Shown in pieces: positions 8,052-16,003 of a stretch of 64,000 nucleotides of DNA (its first letter is position 1; the number at the start of each line of letters is the position of its first letter). The DNA lies in NCBI RefSeq assembly GCF_001571105.1, contig NZ_BCTD01000015.1. One strand, 5' to 3'. The notes below the pieces were generated by a model. The model made no database searches and was not told the origin of the DNA. It saw nothing but the letters and a program-made list of their open reading frames with translations. Made by a program: the position numbers and the translations under genes. Origin of the DNA: Azotobacter vinelandii. GTDB taxonomy: Bacteria > Pseudomonadota > Gammaproteobacteria > Pseudomonadales > Pseudomonadaceae.

Positions 8052-8786
8052 TCAATGCGGCAGGATCTTGGCGAGGAACTGCCGGGCTCGCTCGCAGCGC
8101 GCCGCGATGTCGCCGAAGAAGGCTTCCGTGGCGCAGTCTTCGACTATGTTGCCGCGGTCCATGAAGATCACCCGGTCGGCGACCTTGCGGGCGAAGCCCA
8201 TCTCATGGGTCACGCACATCATGGTCATGCCCTCCTGGGCGAGCTGGACCATCACGTCGAGCACTTCGTTGACCATTTCCGGGTCGAGCGCCGAGGTCGG
8301 CTCGTCGAACAGCATCACCACCGGGTCCATGGCCAGCGCGCGGGCGATCGCCACGCGCTGCTGCTGGCCGCCGGAGAGCTGGCCGGGGTGCTTGTGGGCG
8401 TGGGCTGCGAGGCCGACCCGGTCGAGCAGCGCCAGGCCCTTCTCGGTGGCCTCGGCCTTGCCGCGGCCGAGGACCTTGATCTGTGCCAGGGTCAGGTTCT
8501 CGGTGACCGTCAGGTGGGGGAACAGCTCGAAATGCTGGAACACCATGCCGACCCGGGCACGCAGCTTCGGCAGGTCGGTCTTCGGGGCGGCCAGCGAGGT
8601 GCCGTCGACCTCGATGTCGCCCTGCTGGAAGGGCTCCAGGGCGTTGACGCACTTGATCAGGGTGGACTTGCCGGAGCCGGACGGTCCGCAGACCACCACC
8701 ACCTCGCCCTTGCGTACCTCGGTGGTGCAATCGGTCAGGACCTGGAAGTCCCCGTACCACTTGCTGACGTTTCGGATCGAAATCAT
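8052..8786 (-). CDS. aatP: glutamate/aspartate ABC transporter ATP-binding protein
   Basis: A 244-residue ABC ATPase of the polar amino acid class. Walker A is GPSGSGKST at 34-42, the signature is LSGGQQQR, and Walker B is VVMLFDEPTSALDPE, followed by the switch His in CVTHEMGF. It powers import of acidic amino acids through the AatQ-AatM channel. Its start overlaps the stop of aatM by four bases (ATGA). Confidence 0.92.
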   Translation of the reverse strand: MISIRNVSKWYGDFQVLTDCTTEVRKGEVVVVCGPSGSGKSTLIKCVNALEPFQQGDIEVDGTSLAAPKTDLPKLRARVGMVFQHFELFPHLTVTENLTLAQIKVLGRGKAEATEKGLALLDRVGLAAHAHKHPGQLSGGQQQRVAIARALAMDPVVMLFDEPTSALDPEMVNEVLDVMVQLAQEGMTMMCVTHEMGFARKVADRVIFMDRGNIVEDCATEAFFGDIAARCERARQFLAKILPH

Positions 8787-9448
8787 ACGGTTAACCTTTT
8801 CTGCAGACGCTTGACCAGTTGCGAGGCGGCGAAGCTGACGACGAAGTACACCAGGCCGGCGAAGATCAGGAATTCGTGGGGCTGGCCGATGATGTCGCCG
8901 TGCGAGCGGGCGGCGTTGAGAAAGTCCATCAGGCCGACGCTGTAGACCAGCGAGGTGTCCTGGAAGAGGATGATGCTCTGTTGCAGCAGCAGCGGGGTCA
9001 TCTTGCGGAAGGCCTGCGGCAGGATGACCAGTCGCATGCTCTGGCCATAGGTCATCCCCAGCGCCTGGGCGGCGCTCATCTGGCCGTGCGGAATCGACTG
9101 GATGCCGGCGCGGACGATTTCGCAGTAGAAGGCGGCCTCGAACATCACGAAGGCCACCAGGCAGGAGGCGAAGGCGCCCACCGGGGTGTCCTCGCCGGTG
9201 ATCCAGCGCAGCACGAAGGGCACCGCGAAATAGAACCAGATGATCACCAGCAGCAGCGGAATGGAGCGGAAGTAGTTGACGTAGGCGGAGGCGATGCCGG
9301 CCAGCAGCGGGTTGTGCGAAAGGCGCAGGATCGCCAGCAGGGTGCCCAGCAGCACGCTGCCGAGCACGCCGAGGGCGAGCAGCAGCAGGGTGGTCTGCAT
9401 GCCCTCCCAGAGCGCCGGGAGCGCGGCGGGGATCGAACTGAAATCCAT
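8783..9448 (-). CDS. aatM: glutamate/aspartate ABC transporter permease AatM
   Basis: A 221-residue membrane permease with about five hydrophobic segments and the conserved cytoplasmic loop of amino acid importers (EIVRAGIQSIPHGQMSAAQALGM), which docks onto the ATPase. It pairs with AatQ to form the channel. Translation is coupled at both ends: ATGA overlaps with aatQ upstream and aatP downstream. Confidence 0.9.
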   Translation of the reverse strand: MDFSSIPAALPALWEGMQTTLLLLALGVLGSVLLGTLLAILRLSHNPLLAGIASAYVNYFRSIPLLLVIIWFYFAVPFVLRWITGEDTPVGAFASCLVAFVMFEAAFYCEIVRAGIQSIPHGQMSAAQALGMTYGQSMRLVILPQAFRKMTPLLLQQSIILFQDTSLVYSVGLMDFLNAARSHGDIIGQPHEFLIFAGLVYFVVSFAASQLVKRLQKRLTV

Positions 9449-10191
9449 CACTTGCCTCCCCCGATCAGACCCGGCACCGCGACCTTTTTCTCGATCCAGC
9501 GCATGAACAGCATCAGGCTCATGTTCAGGGTGAAGTAGATCAGCGTGGCCAGGGTGAAGGCCTCGAACAGGTTGGTGGTGAATTCCGCTGTCTGGCGGGT
9601 CTGCGCGAGCAGTTCCATCAGGCCGATCAGCGAAGCCACCGAGGAGTTCTTGATGATGTTGAGGAACTCCGAGGTCAGCGGCGGGATGATGATGCGAAAG
9701 GCCTGTGGCAGCAGCACCTGGCGGTAGATCTGTCCGCTCCGCAGGCCCAGCGCCTGGGCCGCGGCGGTCTGGCCCCTGGGCAGCGCCTGGATGCCGGTGC
9801 GTACCTGTTCGCAGACCCGTGCGGCGGTGAACAGGCCGAGGCACACCACCACGCTCAGGTAGGCCGAGGTGGCCGGGCTGAGGTCCTGCTTGAACCACAG
9901 CTCCAGCGGCGTGGGCAAGAGGTCCGGCACCAGGAAGTACCAGAGGAACAGTTGCACCAGCAGCGGCACGTTGCGAAACAGCTCCACGTAGGCGCTGGCG
10001 ATGCCGGACAGCCAGCGGTTCGGCAGGGTGCGCAGCACGCCGAGCAGCGAGCCCAGCAGCAGGGCGATGATCCAGCCGACCAGGGCGACGGCGAGGGTCC
10101 AGCCGAAGCCGGCGACGAACCAGTCGAGGTAGATCTCGTCGCCGATCCCGGTGGACCTGAAGAACACGCCCCAGTCCCAGTTGTAATCCAT
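9448..10191 (-). CDS. aatQ: glutamate/aspartate ABC transporter permease AatQ
   Basis: A 247-residue permease with about five membrane segments and the docking loop EQVRTGIQALPRGQTAAAQALG. It is longer at the N-terminus than AatM, as usual for this partner. The ATG at 10191 gives the typical family start MDYNWDWGVFF; an in-frame upstream start at 10239 would add 16 unlikely residues. The gap to aatJ is 76 bases, enough for RNA processing or differential expression, a common feature after binding-protein genes. Confidence 0.9.
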   Translation of the reverse strand: MDYNWDWGVFFRSTGIGDEIYLDWFVAGFGWTLAVALVGWIIALLLGSLLGVLRTLPNRWLSGIASAYVELFRNVPLLVQLFLWYFLVPDLLPTPLELWFKQDLSPATSAYLSVVVCLGLFTAARVCEQVRTGIQALPRGQTAAAQALGLRSGQIYRQVLLPQAFRIIIPPLTSEFLNIIKNSSVASLIGLMELLAQTRQTAEFTTNLFEAFTLATLIYFTLNMSLMLFMRWIEKKVAVPGLIGGGK

Positions 10192-10267
10192 GGGGGATTT
10201 CCTCCGATCTGCACTGTGAGGGAGCCCTGCGCGGGACAAGCCCCGGCGCGCAGGGCACCGCCGTTCG

Positions 10268-11176
10268 CTATTGGCCGGCGGCCTTGTCGGTGGGTTCGGC
10301 GATCAGTTTCTTCAACTCGTCGCTCATCGGGAAGTGGAGGTTCAGGCCCTTGGGTGGGATCGGCTGGAGGAACCACTTGTCGTAGATGGCGTTGATCTCG
10401 CCGGACTCGAAGGTCGCGGTCAGGGCGCCGTCGACCGCCTTCTTGAAGGCCGGGTCGTCCTTGCGCAGCATGCAGCCGTAGATCTCGTAGGACTGCGGCG
10501 TGCCGACCACGGTCCAGTCGTCGGGCTTCCTGGCCTTGGCCATTTCGCCGTAGAGCAGCGCGTCATCCATCATGAAGGCCACCGCGCGGCCGGATTCGAG
10601 CATGAGGAAGGCTTCGCCGTGATCCTTGGCGGCGATGATGTTCATGCCCATCTGCCGCTCGACGTTCATGGCCTTGAGCAGGCGCTCGGAAGTGGTGCCG
10701 GCGGTGGTCACCACGTTCTTGCCCTTGAGGTCGGGGAAGTCGGCGATGCCCGAGGTCTTTCTGGTCAGCAGGCGGGTGCCGACCTCGAAGATACCCACCG
10801 AGAAGGCCACCTGCTGTTGGCGTTCCTGATTGTTGGTGGTGGAGCCGCACTCCAGGTCGACGGTGCCGTTCTGTACCAGCGGAATGCGCGTCTGCGAGGT
10901 GACCAGGGTGTAGCGCACCTTGAGTTCGGGCAGGCCGAGTTGCTGCTTGAGCGCTTCGACCACCTTCAACTGCAGGTCGTGGGAGTAGCCGATCGGCTGG
11001 CGCGAGGCGCCGCCCAGGTAGGAGAAGGGAATGGAGGCGTCGCGGTGACCAAGGGTGATGGTACCGGTGTCCTTGATCTTCTTCAGGGTGCCGGTGAGTT
11101 CTTCCGCGGCGAAGGCCGTGCCGGACGACAGGGCGACGGCCAGGGCGCTGCCCAGCAGGCAGGAGGCGATACGCAT
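10268..11176 (-). CDS. aatJ: periplasmic glutamate/aspartate-binding protein
   Basis: A 302-residue solute-binding protein with a signal peptide ending at about residue 23 (GTAFA-AEE). The mature part has the family 3 pattern: TGTITLGHRDASIPFSY near the start, VDLECGSTTNN in the middle and a TAGTTSER ligand loop. It captures Glu and Asp for the AatQMP permease. It is the first gene of the operon and lies about 75 bases downstream of the predicted start site of a sigma-54 promoter (11263-11277). In pseudomonads the AauRS system acts at this operon. Confidence 0.92.
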   Translation of the reverse strand: MRIASCLLGSALAVALSSGTAFAAEELTGTLKKIKDTGTITLGHRDASIPFSYLGGASRQPIGYSHDLQLKVVEALKQQLGLPELKVRYTLVTSQTRIPLVQNGTVDLECGSTTNNQERQQQVAFSVGIFEVGTRLLTRKTSGIADFPDLKGKNVVTTAGTTSERLLKAMNVERQMGMNIIAAKDHGEAFLMLESGRAVAFMMDDALLYGEMAKARKPDDWTVVGTPQSYEIYGCMLRKDDPAFKKAVDGALTATFESGEINAIYDKWFLQPIPPKGLNLHFPMSDELKKLIAEPTDKAAGQ

Positions 11177-11262
11177 GAGTGTTTCCTCTACTCGTTGTTT
11201 TGACTGAGGGCGGTAGCCCGATCCCTCGGGGAGGCTCTACCGCACTGGCCTCAAGTCTAAAG

Positions 11263-11277
11263 GCAGAATGCGTGCCA
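11263..11277 (-). promoter_or_regulatory. sigma-54 promoter for the aatJQMP-ansB operon
   Basis: On the minus strand the sequence reads TGGCACG-N4-CTGC, matching the sigma-54 (RpoN) consensus TGGCACG-N4-TTGC at all but one base, with the invariant GG and GC at correct spacing. Transcription would begin near 11251, about 75 bases before aatJ. A small palindrome, GGGCA-AAA-TGCCC, lies just upstream at 11281-11293 and could be part of an activator site. Confidence 0.75.
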
Positions 11278-11384
11278 GTTGGGCAAAATGCCCGATTTTC
11301 TTTTATCCACATGATTCGAAAGGGATTTTTCAGGGCCGGTGAAACGGGCGAAACCTGTAGTCGCGGGGCTGGGCCGCACCTGCC

Positions 11385-11987
11385 TCACGGAGCGCCGCCG
11401 GCCCTTCGCCCGAGGCGGCGTCCCGGGCCGGGCAGGCGCAGGGCCAGCAGGAGCAGGGCCCAGGCGCAATACAGCAGCCACTGGCCGATATCCGAGCGGA
11501 CGATCCACAGCATGTGCAGCAGTGCCAGGCCGAGAGCCGCGTAGACCAGGCGGTGCAGTTGCTTCCAGCGCCGGCCCAGGCGGCGCATGCTGAAGCGGTT
11601 CGAGGTGAGGGCGAGCGGCAGCAGGCTGCACCAGGCCAGCGCGCCGACCAGGATGTAGGGGCGCTTTTGCAGCTCGGTACCGAGCTGGGCGAAATCCAGT
11701 CCCAGGACGAAGACCAGGTAGGCCAGAAGGTGCAGGCAGGCATAGGCGAAGCACCACAGGCCGAGCTGGCGGCGCACCTGCCCCCAGCCGCTCCAGTGCG
11801 TCGCCCGTTGCAGCGGCGTCAGGCTCAGGGTCAGCAGCAGCAGGATCAGCGCGCCCTGGCCGAGGCGTTCGAGCAGCACCTTGCCCGGGTCCGGGCCGAG
11901 GGCGAAGATCCAGGCCTGGTACAGCCAGACGGGCGGCGGCAACAGGGCCGCGACGAATACGGCGCAGCGCCAGAGCGGATGTTTCAT
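11385..11987 (-). CDS. msrQ: heme-binding membrane subunit MsrQ of the methionine-sulfoxide reductase system
   Basis: A 200-residue membrane protein with about six hydrophobic segments and conserved His residues in helices (CLHLLAYLVFV, WKQLHRLVYAALGLALLHMLW), the expected b-type heme ligands. It passes electrons from the quinone pool or flavin to MsrP in the periplasm. The gene follows msrP with a four-base ATGA overlap. Length and His pattern agree with the YedZ/MsrQ family. Confidence 0.9.
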   Translation of the reverse strand: MKHPLWRCAVFVAALLPPPVWLYQAWIFALGPDPGKVLLERLGQGALILLLLTLSLTPLQRATHWSGWGQVRRQLGLWCFAYACLHLLAYLVFVLGLDFAQLGTELQKRPYILVGALAWCSLLPLALTSNRFSMRRLGRRWKQLHRLVYAALGLALLHMLWIVRSDIGQWLLYCAWALLLLALRLPGPGRRLGRRAGGAP

Positions 11988-12997
11988 CAGTAGTCCTTGG
12001 TCAGGTCCATGCCGGCGTAGAGGCCGGCGACTTCCTCGGCATAGCCGTTGAACGGCAGGGTATCGCGCAGGTTGGGACTGAACAGGCTGCCCGGCAGGCG
12101 CCGTTCGCGTTTCTGGCTCCAGCGCGGGTGGTCTACGGCGGGATTGACGTTGGCGTAGAAGCCGTACTCCTCGGGTGCCCGGTTCTGCCAACTGGTGTAG
12201 GGCTGGCGTTCGGTCAGGCTGATGCGCACGATCGATTTGATGCTCTTGAAACCGTACTTCCAGGGTACGACCAGCCGCAGCGGCGCGCCGTTCTGGTTGG
12301 GCAGCACGCGACCGTACATGCCCACCGCCAGGAGGGTCAGCGGGTGCATCGCCTCGTCCAGCCGCAGGCCCTCGCGGTACGGCCAGTCGAGCAGGGCGAA
12401 GCGCGAGCGCTGGCCCGGCATGTGCTCGGGATCGACCAGCGTCTCGAAGGCCACGTACCTGGCGTTGCCGGTAGGCTCGGCGCGCTTGAGCAACTCGGCG
12501 AGGGGGAAGCCCAGCCAGGGGATCACCATCGACCAGGCCTCCACGCAGCGCAGCCGGTAGATGCGCTCCTCCAGTGCGTGCGGGCGGACCAGATCTTCCA
12601 GGGCGTACCGGCCCGGCTTGCCGACCTCGCCGTCGATCCGCACGCTCCAGGGTTCGGTGGGCAGCCGGCCGGCGTTCGCCGCCGGATCGCCCTTGTCCGG
12701 GCCGAACTCGTAGAAGTTGTTGTAGTGGCTGGCATCCTGGAACGGGGTGAGCGCATCGCCCGGCGCCTCGACCGCCTGCCAGCGGGTATCCGGCAGCTTC
12801 TCGGTGAACCAGGCGGGCGGGCGGCCCGGTTCGACGCCGGCGTAGCGCTGGCTTTCGGCGCGGGACCGGGCGGGCAGGACGGCGGCGCCCAGCGCCACGG
12901 CCCCGGCGCCGAGAAAGCGTCGGCGCGACAGGTAGACGGACTCCGGGGTGATCTCGGAGGACGGGCAGTGCGAGCGGGGTGGGATCTGGATCAGCAT
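11987..12997 (-). CDS. msrP: periplasmic molybdopterin methionine-sulfoxide reductase MsrP
   Basis: A 336-residue catalytic subunit of the YedY/MsrP family. A twin-arginine signal (SRRRFLGAG at 24-32) sends the folded molybdoenzyme to the periplasm. The molybdenum-ligand Cys is Cys151 in RCVEAW. It repairs methionine sulfoxide in envelope proteins using electrons from MsrQ, encoded just downstream. The start at 12997 (MLIQIPPRSH) is the typical family start; an upstream in-frame start at 13063 would add unrelated residues before the Tat signal. The gene to its right is divergent. Confidence 0.9.
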   Translation of the reverse strand: MLIQIPPRSHCPSSEITPESVYLSRRRFLGAGAVALGAAVLPARSRAESQRYAGVEPGRPPAWFTEKLPDTRWQAVEAPGDALTPFQDASHYNNFYEFGPDKGDPAANAGRLPTEPWSVRIDGEVGKPGRYALEDLVRPHALEERIYRLRCVEAWSMVIPWLGFPLAELLKRAEPTGNARYVAFETLVDPEHMPGQRSRFALLDWPYREGLRLDEAMHPLTLLAVGMYGRVLPNQNGAPLRLVVPWKYGFKSIKSIVRISLTERQPYTSWQNRAPEEYGFYANVNPAVDHPRWSQKRERRLPGSLFSPNLRDTLPFNGYAEEVAGLYAGMDLTKDY

Positions 12998-13102
12998 GGT
13001 CGTTTCTCGAACGGCGGCGGTCGACGGTACCCATGGCGGCCCTCCGGCGCGCGGGGGCGGCACGCAAGGCTAGACTTTACGGCAGGACAGGGAGGAAAGC
13101 TC

Positions 13103-13867
13103 ATGCGGATCGGGGACAACGTGTATGTGGTGAGCGGCGGGAGTTCCGGACTGGGCGCGGCGACGGCGCGGTTGATCGTCGAGCGCGGCGGCCGGGTGGT
13201 GCTGGCCGACATCGACCGCGAGGCCGGCGTCGCGCTGGCTGCGGAACTGGGCGAGCGGGCGCGTTTCGTGGAAACCGACGTGGCCCGCGCCGACAGCGCC
13301 CACGCCTGCTTCGAGGCCGCCGTCGGCATGGGACCTCTGCGCGGCCTGGTGAACTGCGCCGGTATCGCCCCGGCGGAGAAGCTGGTCGGGCGCGCGGGGC
13401 CGCATGCCCTGGAAACCTTCGCCCGTACCCTGGAGATCAACCTGCTGGGCAGCTTCAACATGATCCGCCTGGCCGCCGCGATCATGCGCGAGACGGAGCC
13501 GGATGCCGCTGGCGAGCGCGGGGTGATCGTCAATACCGCCTCGGTGGCGGCCTTCGAGGGGCAGATCGGCCAGGCCGCCTATGCCGCCTCCAAGGGCGGC
13601 GTGGTGGCGATGACCCTGCCGCTGGCCCGGGAATTGTGCCAGCACGGCATCCGCGTCATGTGCATCGCGCCCGGGGTCATGGAAACCCCCATGCTGCTGG
13701 GCATGCCGGCCGAGGTGCAGGCGTCGCTGGGCCGGATGGTGCCCTTCCCGCCACGGCTGGGGCGGCCCGGGGAGTTCGCCGCGCTGGTGGAGCACATCTT
13801 CGCCAACCCGTACCTAAACGGCGAGGTCATCCGCCTGGATGGCGCCATCCGCATGGCCGCCCGCTAG
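13103..13867 (+). CDS. short-chain dehydrogenase, 3-hydroxyacyl-CoA dehydrogenase type
   Basis: A 254-residue SDR enzyme. The NAD-binding motif GGSSGLG is at residues 12-18, NCAG near 84, and the catalytic residues are Ser147, Tyr160 and Lys164 (YAASK). The TPMLLGMP and FPPRLGRPGEFA segments resemble 3-hydroxyacyl-CoA dehydrogenase type II (HSD17B10-like) proteins. GGAGGAAAG lies just before the ATG. A thiolase gene follows 43 bases later, so the pair plausibly carries out the last two steps of a beta-oxidation branch: oxidation of the 3-hydroxyacyl-CoA, then thiolysis. The exact acyl substrate is not visible. Confidence 0.82.
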   Translation: MRIGDNVYVVSGGSSGLGAATARLIVERGGRVVLADIDREAGVALAAELGERARFVETDVARADSAHACFEAAVGMGPLRGLVNCAGIAPAEKLVGRAGPHALETFARTLEINLLGSFNMIRLAAAIMRETEPDAAGERGVIVNTASVAAFEGQIGQAAYAASKGGVVAMTLPLARELCQHGIRVMCIAPGVMETPMLLGMPAEVQASLGRMVPFPPRLGRPGEFAALVEHIFANPYLNGEVIRLDGAIRMAAR

Positions 13868-13910
13868 GGCGCTCCCTTCTTTCGTCAATAACCGCCAGCG
13901 AGGACGTCAC

Positions 13911-15098
13911 ATGTCCCAGGATCCGGTTGTCATCGTTTCCGCCGCGCGCACGCCGCTCGGCGCGTTCCAGGGCGAACTCTCCGGGCTGAGCGCGCCGCGG
14001 CTGGGCGGCGTCGCCGTGCGCGCGGCGCTGCAGCGGGCCGGCCTTCCCGGCGAGCGGGTGCAGGAACTGATCCTCGGCTGCGTGCTGCCGGCCGGGCTCG
14101 GCCAGGCGCCGGCCCGCCAGGCGGCGATCGAGGCAGGTTTGCCGCTGTCGGTCGGCTGCACCACGGTCAACAAGGTGTGCGGCTCCGGGATGAAGGCCGC
14201 CATGCTGGCCCATGACCTGCTGCTCGCCGGCAGCGCCGAGGTCGTGCTGGCCGGCGGCATGGAGTCGATGAGCAACGCCCCCTACCTGCTGCCCGGCGCG
14301 CGCGGCGGCTACCGGCTCGGGCATCGGCAGGCGCTCGACCACATGTTCTTCGACGGTCTGGAGGATGCCTACTTCGACCGGGGCCGGCTGATGGGCACCT
14401 TCGCCGAGGATTGCGCGGCCAGCCACGGCTTCGGCCGCGAGGAGCAGGACACCTGGGCCATCGCCTCGACGAGCCGCGCCCGGGCGGCCATCGAGTCCGG
14501 TGCCTTCGCCTGGGAAATCGCCCCGGTGAGCCTCTCCGGCCGCCACGGCGAGGTACTGATCGAGCACGATGAACAGCCGCCGAAGGCACGTCTGGAGCGG
14601 ATTCCCGAACTCAAGCCGGCCTTTCGCGAGGGCGGTACGGTGACGCCGGCCAACTCCAGCTCGATTTCCGACGGCGCCGCCGCACTGCTGCTGATGCGCC
14701 GCTCCACGGCCGGACGGCTCGGACTCGCGCCCCTGGCGACCGTTGTCGGCCATGCCAGCCATGCCCATGAGCCGCGGCTGTTTCCGACCGCGCCGGTCGG
14801 CGCGATGCGAAAACTGCTGGAGCGGCTCGGCTGGTCGGTCGGCGACGTCGACCTGTGGGAAATCAACGAGGCCTTCGCGGTGGTGACCCTGGCGGCGATC
14901 CGCGATCTTAGGCTCGATCCGGCACGGGTCAACGTCCATGGCGGCGCCTGCGCCCTGGGACATCCGATCGGCGCGTCCGGGGCGCGTATCCTGGTTACCC
15001 TGCTGGGCGCCCTGCGCCGCGGCGGCGGACGGCGTGGCGTCGCCAGCCTGTGCATCGGCGGTGGCGAGGCGACGGCGATGGCGGTGGAGATGGCCTGA
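13911..15098 (+). CDS. acetyl-CoA C-acyltransferase (thiolase)
   Basis: A 395-residue thiolase. The acyl-accepting Cys is Cys90 in NKVCGSGMKA, the catalytic His is in CALGHPIGASGAR and the second Cys in SLCIGGGEA, so the active site is complete. It cleaves 3-ketoacyl-CoA, or condenses two acetyl-CoA in the reverse direction. The ATG at 13911 begins the family-typical MSQDPVVIVSAARTPLG. The upstream dehydrogenase supports a degradative role. In organisms that store polyhydroxybutyrate such thiolases may also feed polymer synthesis; context here does not show that. Confidence 0.88.
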   Translation: MSQDPVVIVSAARTPLGAFQGELSGLSAPRLGGVAVRAALQRAGLPGERVQELILGCVLPAGLGQAPARQAAIEAGLPLSVGCTTVNKVCGSGMKAAMLAHDLLLAGSAEVVLAGGMESMSNAPYLLPGARGGYRLGHRQALDHMFFDGLEDAYFDRGRLMGTFAEDCAASHGFGREEQDTWAIASTSRARAAIESGAFAWEIAPVSLSGRHGEVLIEHDEQPPKARLERIPELKPAFREGGTVTPANSSSISDGAAALLLMRRSTAGRLGLAPLATVVGHASHAHEPRLFPTAPVGAMRKLLERLGWSVGDVDLWEINEAFAVVTLAAIRDLRLDPARVNVHGGACALGHPIGASGARILVTLLGALRRGGGRRGVASLCIGGGEATAMAVEMA

Positions 15099-15122
15099 CA
15101 GGCGGGAGGACACTCCCGCCTG
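15099..15122. terminator. hairpin between convergent thiolase and KGG genes
   Basis: Perfect nine-base arms (CAGGCGGGA at 15099-15107, complement at 15114-15122) around a six-base loop, starting at the base after the thiolase stop. No T-run follows, so termination may be weak or factor-assisted. Its position between convergent genes suits a bidirectional terminator. Confidence 0.5.
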
Positions 15123-15128
15123 GAACGG

Positions 15129-15305
15129 TCAGTGTTGCTGGCGGCCGCCTCCGTGGCTGTTGCGGCCTCCCTTGCGGCCGGCCTCGGAGGCTTTTTTCGG
15201 GTCGTTGGCGAAATTGCCGCCGCTGTTGTGCCCACCCTTGCGGCCGGCTGCGGCGGCCCGTTCGGGGTCGTTGGCGAAGTTTCCGGGATTGGCGTGTTTG
15301 GGCAT
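15129..15305 (-). CDS. KGG-repeat stress-induced protein (YciG-like)
   Basis: A 58-residue, very basic and Gly/Asn-rich protein made of two copies of the KGG motif: GNFANDPERAAAAGRKGG and GNFANDPKKASEAGRKGG, each followed by a short Asn/Ser linker. Such Con-10/YciG-type proteins accumulate in stationary phase or osmotic and desiccation stress; the molecular role is unclear. The ATG at 15305 is preceded by GAGGAGAAAGG, a strong ribosome site, typical for an abundantly made small protein. Confidence 0.85.
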   Translation of the reverse strand: MPKHANPGNFANDPERAAAAGRKGGHNSGGNFANDPKKASEAGRKGGRNSHGGGRQQH

Positions 15306-15554
15306 GGCCTTTCTCCTCGCGAGCTGGTGGAGTGCGCAGTCCGGACAAGCGTCTGGCTGCACAGTTACTGAGAGAAGCCTATAGGCAGAGTTCCGGTTTT
15401 TCCGGCGAAGGGGCGGGCAGTGGATGGACGGTAGGGGCCTGCTCGACAGGCGGTAGCCGGACAGCCGCTCGTCGGCGGGCTCGATGGCGGGAATAGGCCG
15501 GCGAAGGCCGTTCCCGCCTGAGAGCGTGAAAACGGCCGGACAGGGAAGGAAAGG

Positions 15555-15719
15555 CTATTTGCTCAGGCGCCAGGTGCGCCGTGGCTTGTTGGAGCGCGAC
15601 AGGCGCCAGTCGCCCCGGGCGCGCGGCAGGGCGGCCTCCTCCGGCAGGTCTTCGCAGCTATGGATTTCCAGCCCCGGTTCGAGATGCTTCTTGGGGTCGA
15701 GCACGGTGTTCTTTTTCAT
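15555..15719 (-). CDS. 54-residue hypothetical protein
   Basis: A small open frame that is easy to miss: ATG at 15717-15719 and TAG at 15555-15557, with AGGTGA 6-7 bases before the start. The product starts MKKNTVLDPKKHLEPGLEIH, has an acidic centre (CEDLPEEA) and a basic Trp/Arg-rich end (GDWRLSRSNKPRRTWRLSK). I do not recognise a family. It lies between the KGG stress gene and the YtjB-like gene, all on the minus strand. The good ribosome site and the orderly charge pattern favour a real gene. Confidence 0.5.
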   Translation of the reverse strand: MKKNTVLDPKKHLEPGLEIHSCEDLPEEAALPRARGDWRLSRSNKPRRTWRLSK

Positions 15720-16003
15720 TTTGTTCACCTGTAGATACCCATGGATCGGCGGCGCCTGGGCGCATTCGTTAGCTGACTCTTGTTTTCCTGTTTAGCTGGC
15801 GGAGCCCCGGCTGTCAAAGCGGGGCCGACCGGCAGGGACGACGCTCGGCTCGGGGATGGGCGTCCGGTCGAGGATGGCGCGTGGCGGGAGGGCGGGCTGC
15901 CCAGGCCGAGGTCCGGGAGCTGGCCGGCGAAGGCGCCAGCGCCTGCGAGCCGGCGCCGTTTCGGCGATCGGCGGGCTCGGGGGCTGGCAGGGTGCGGATC
16001 AGA

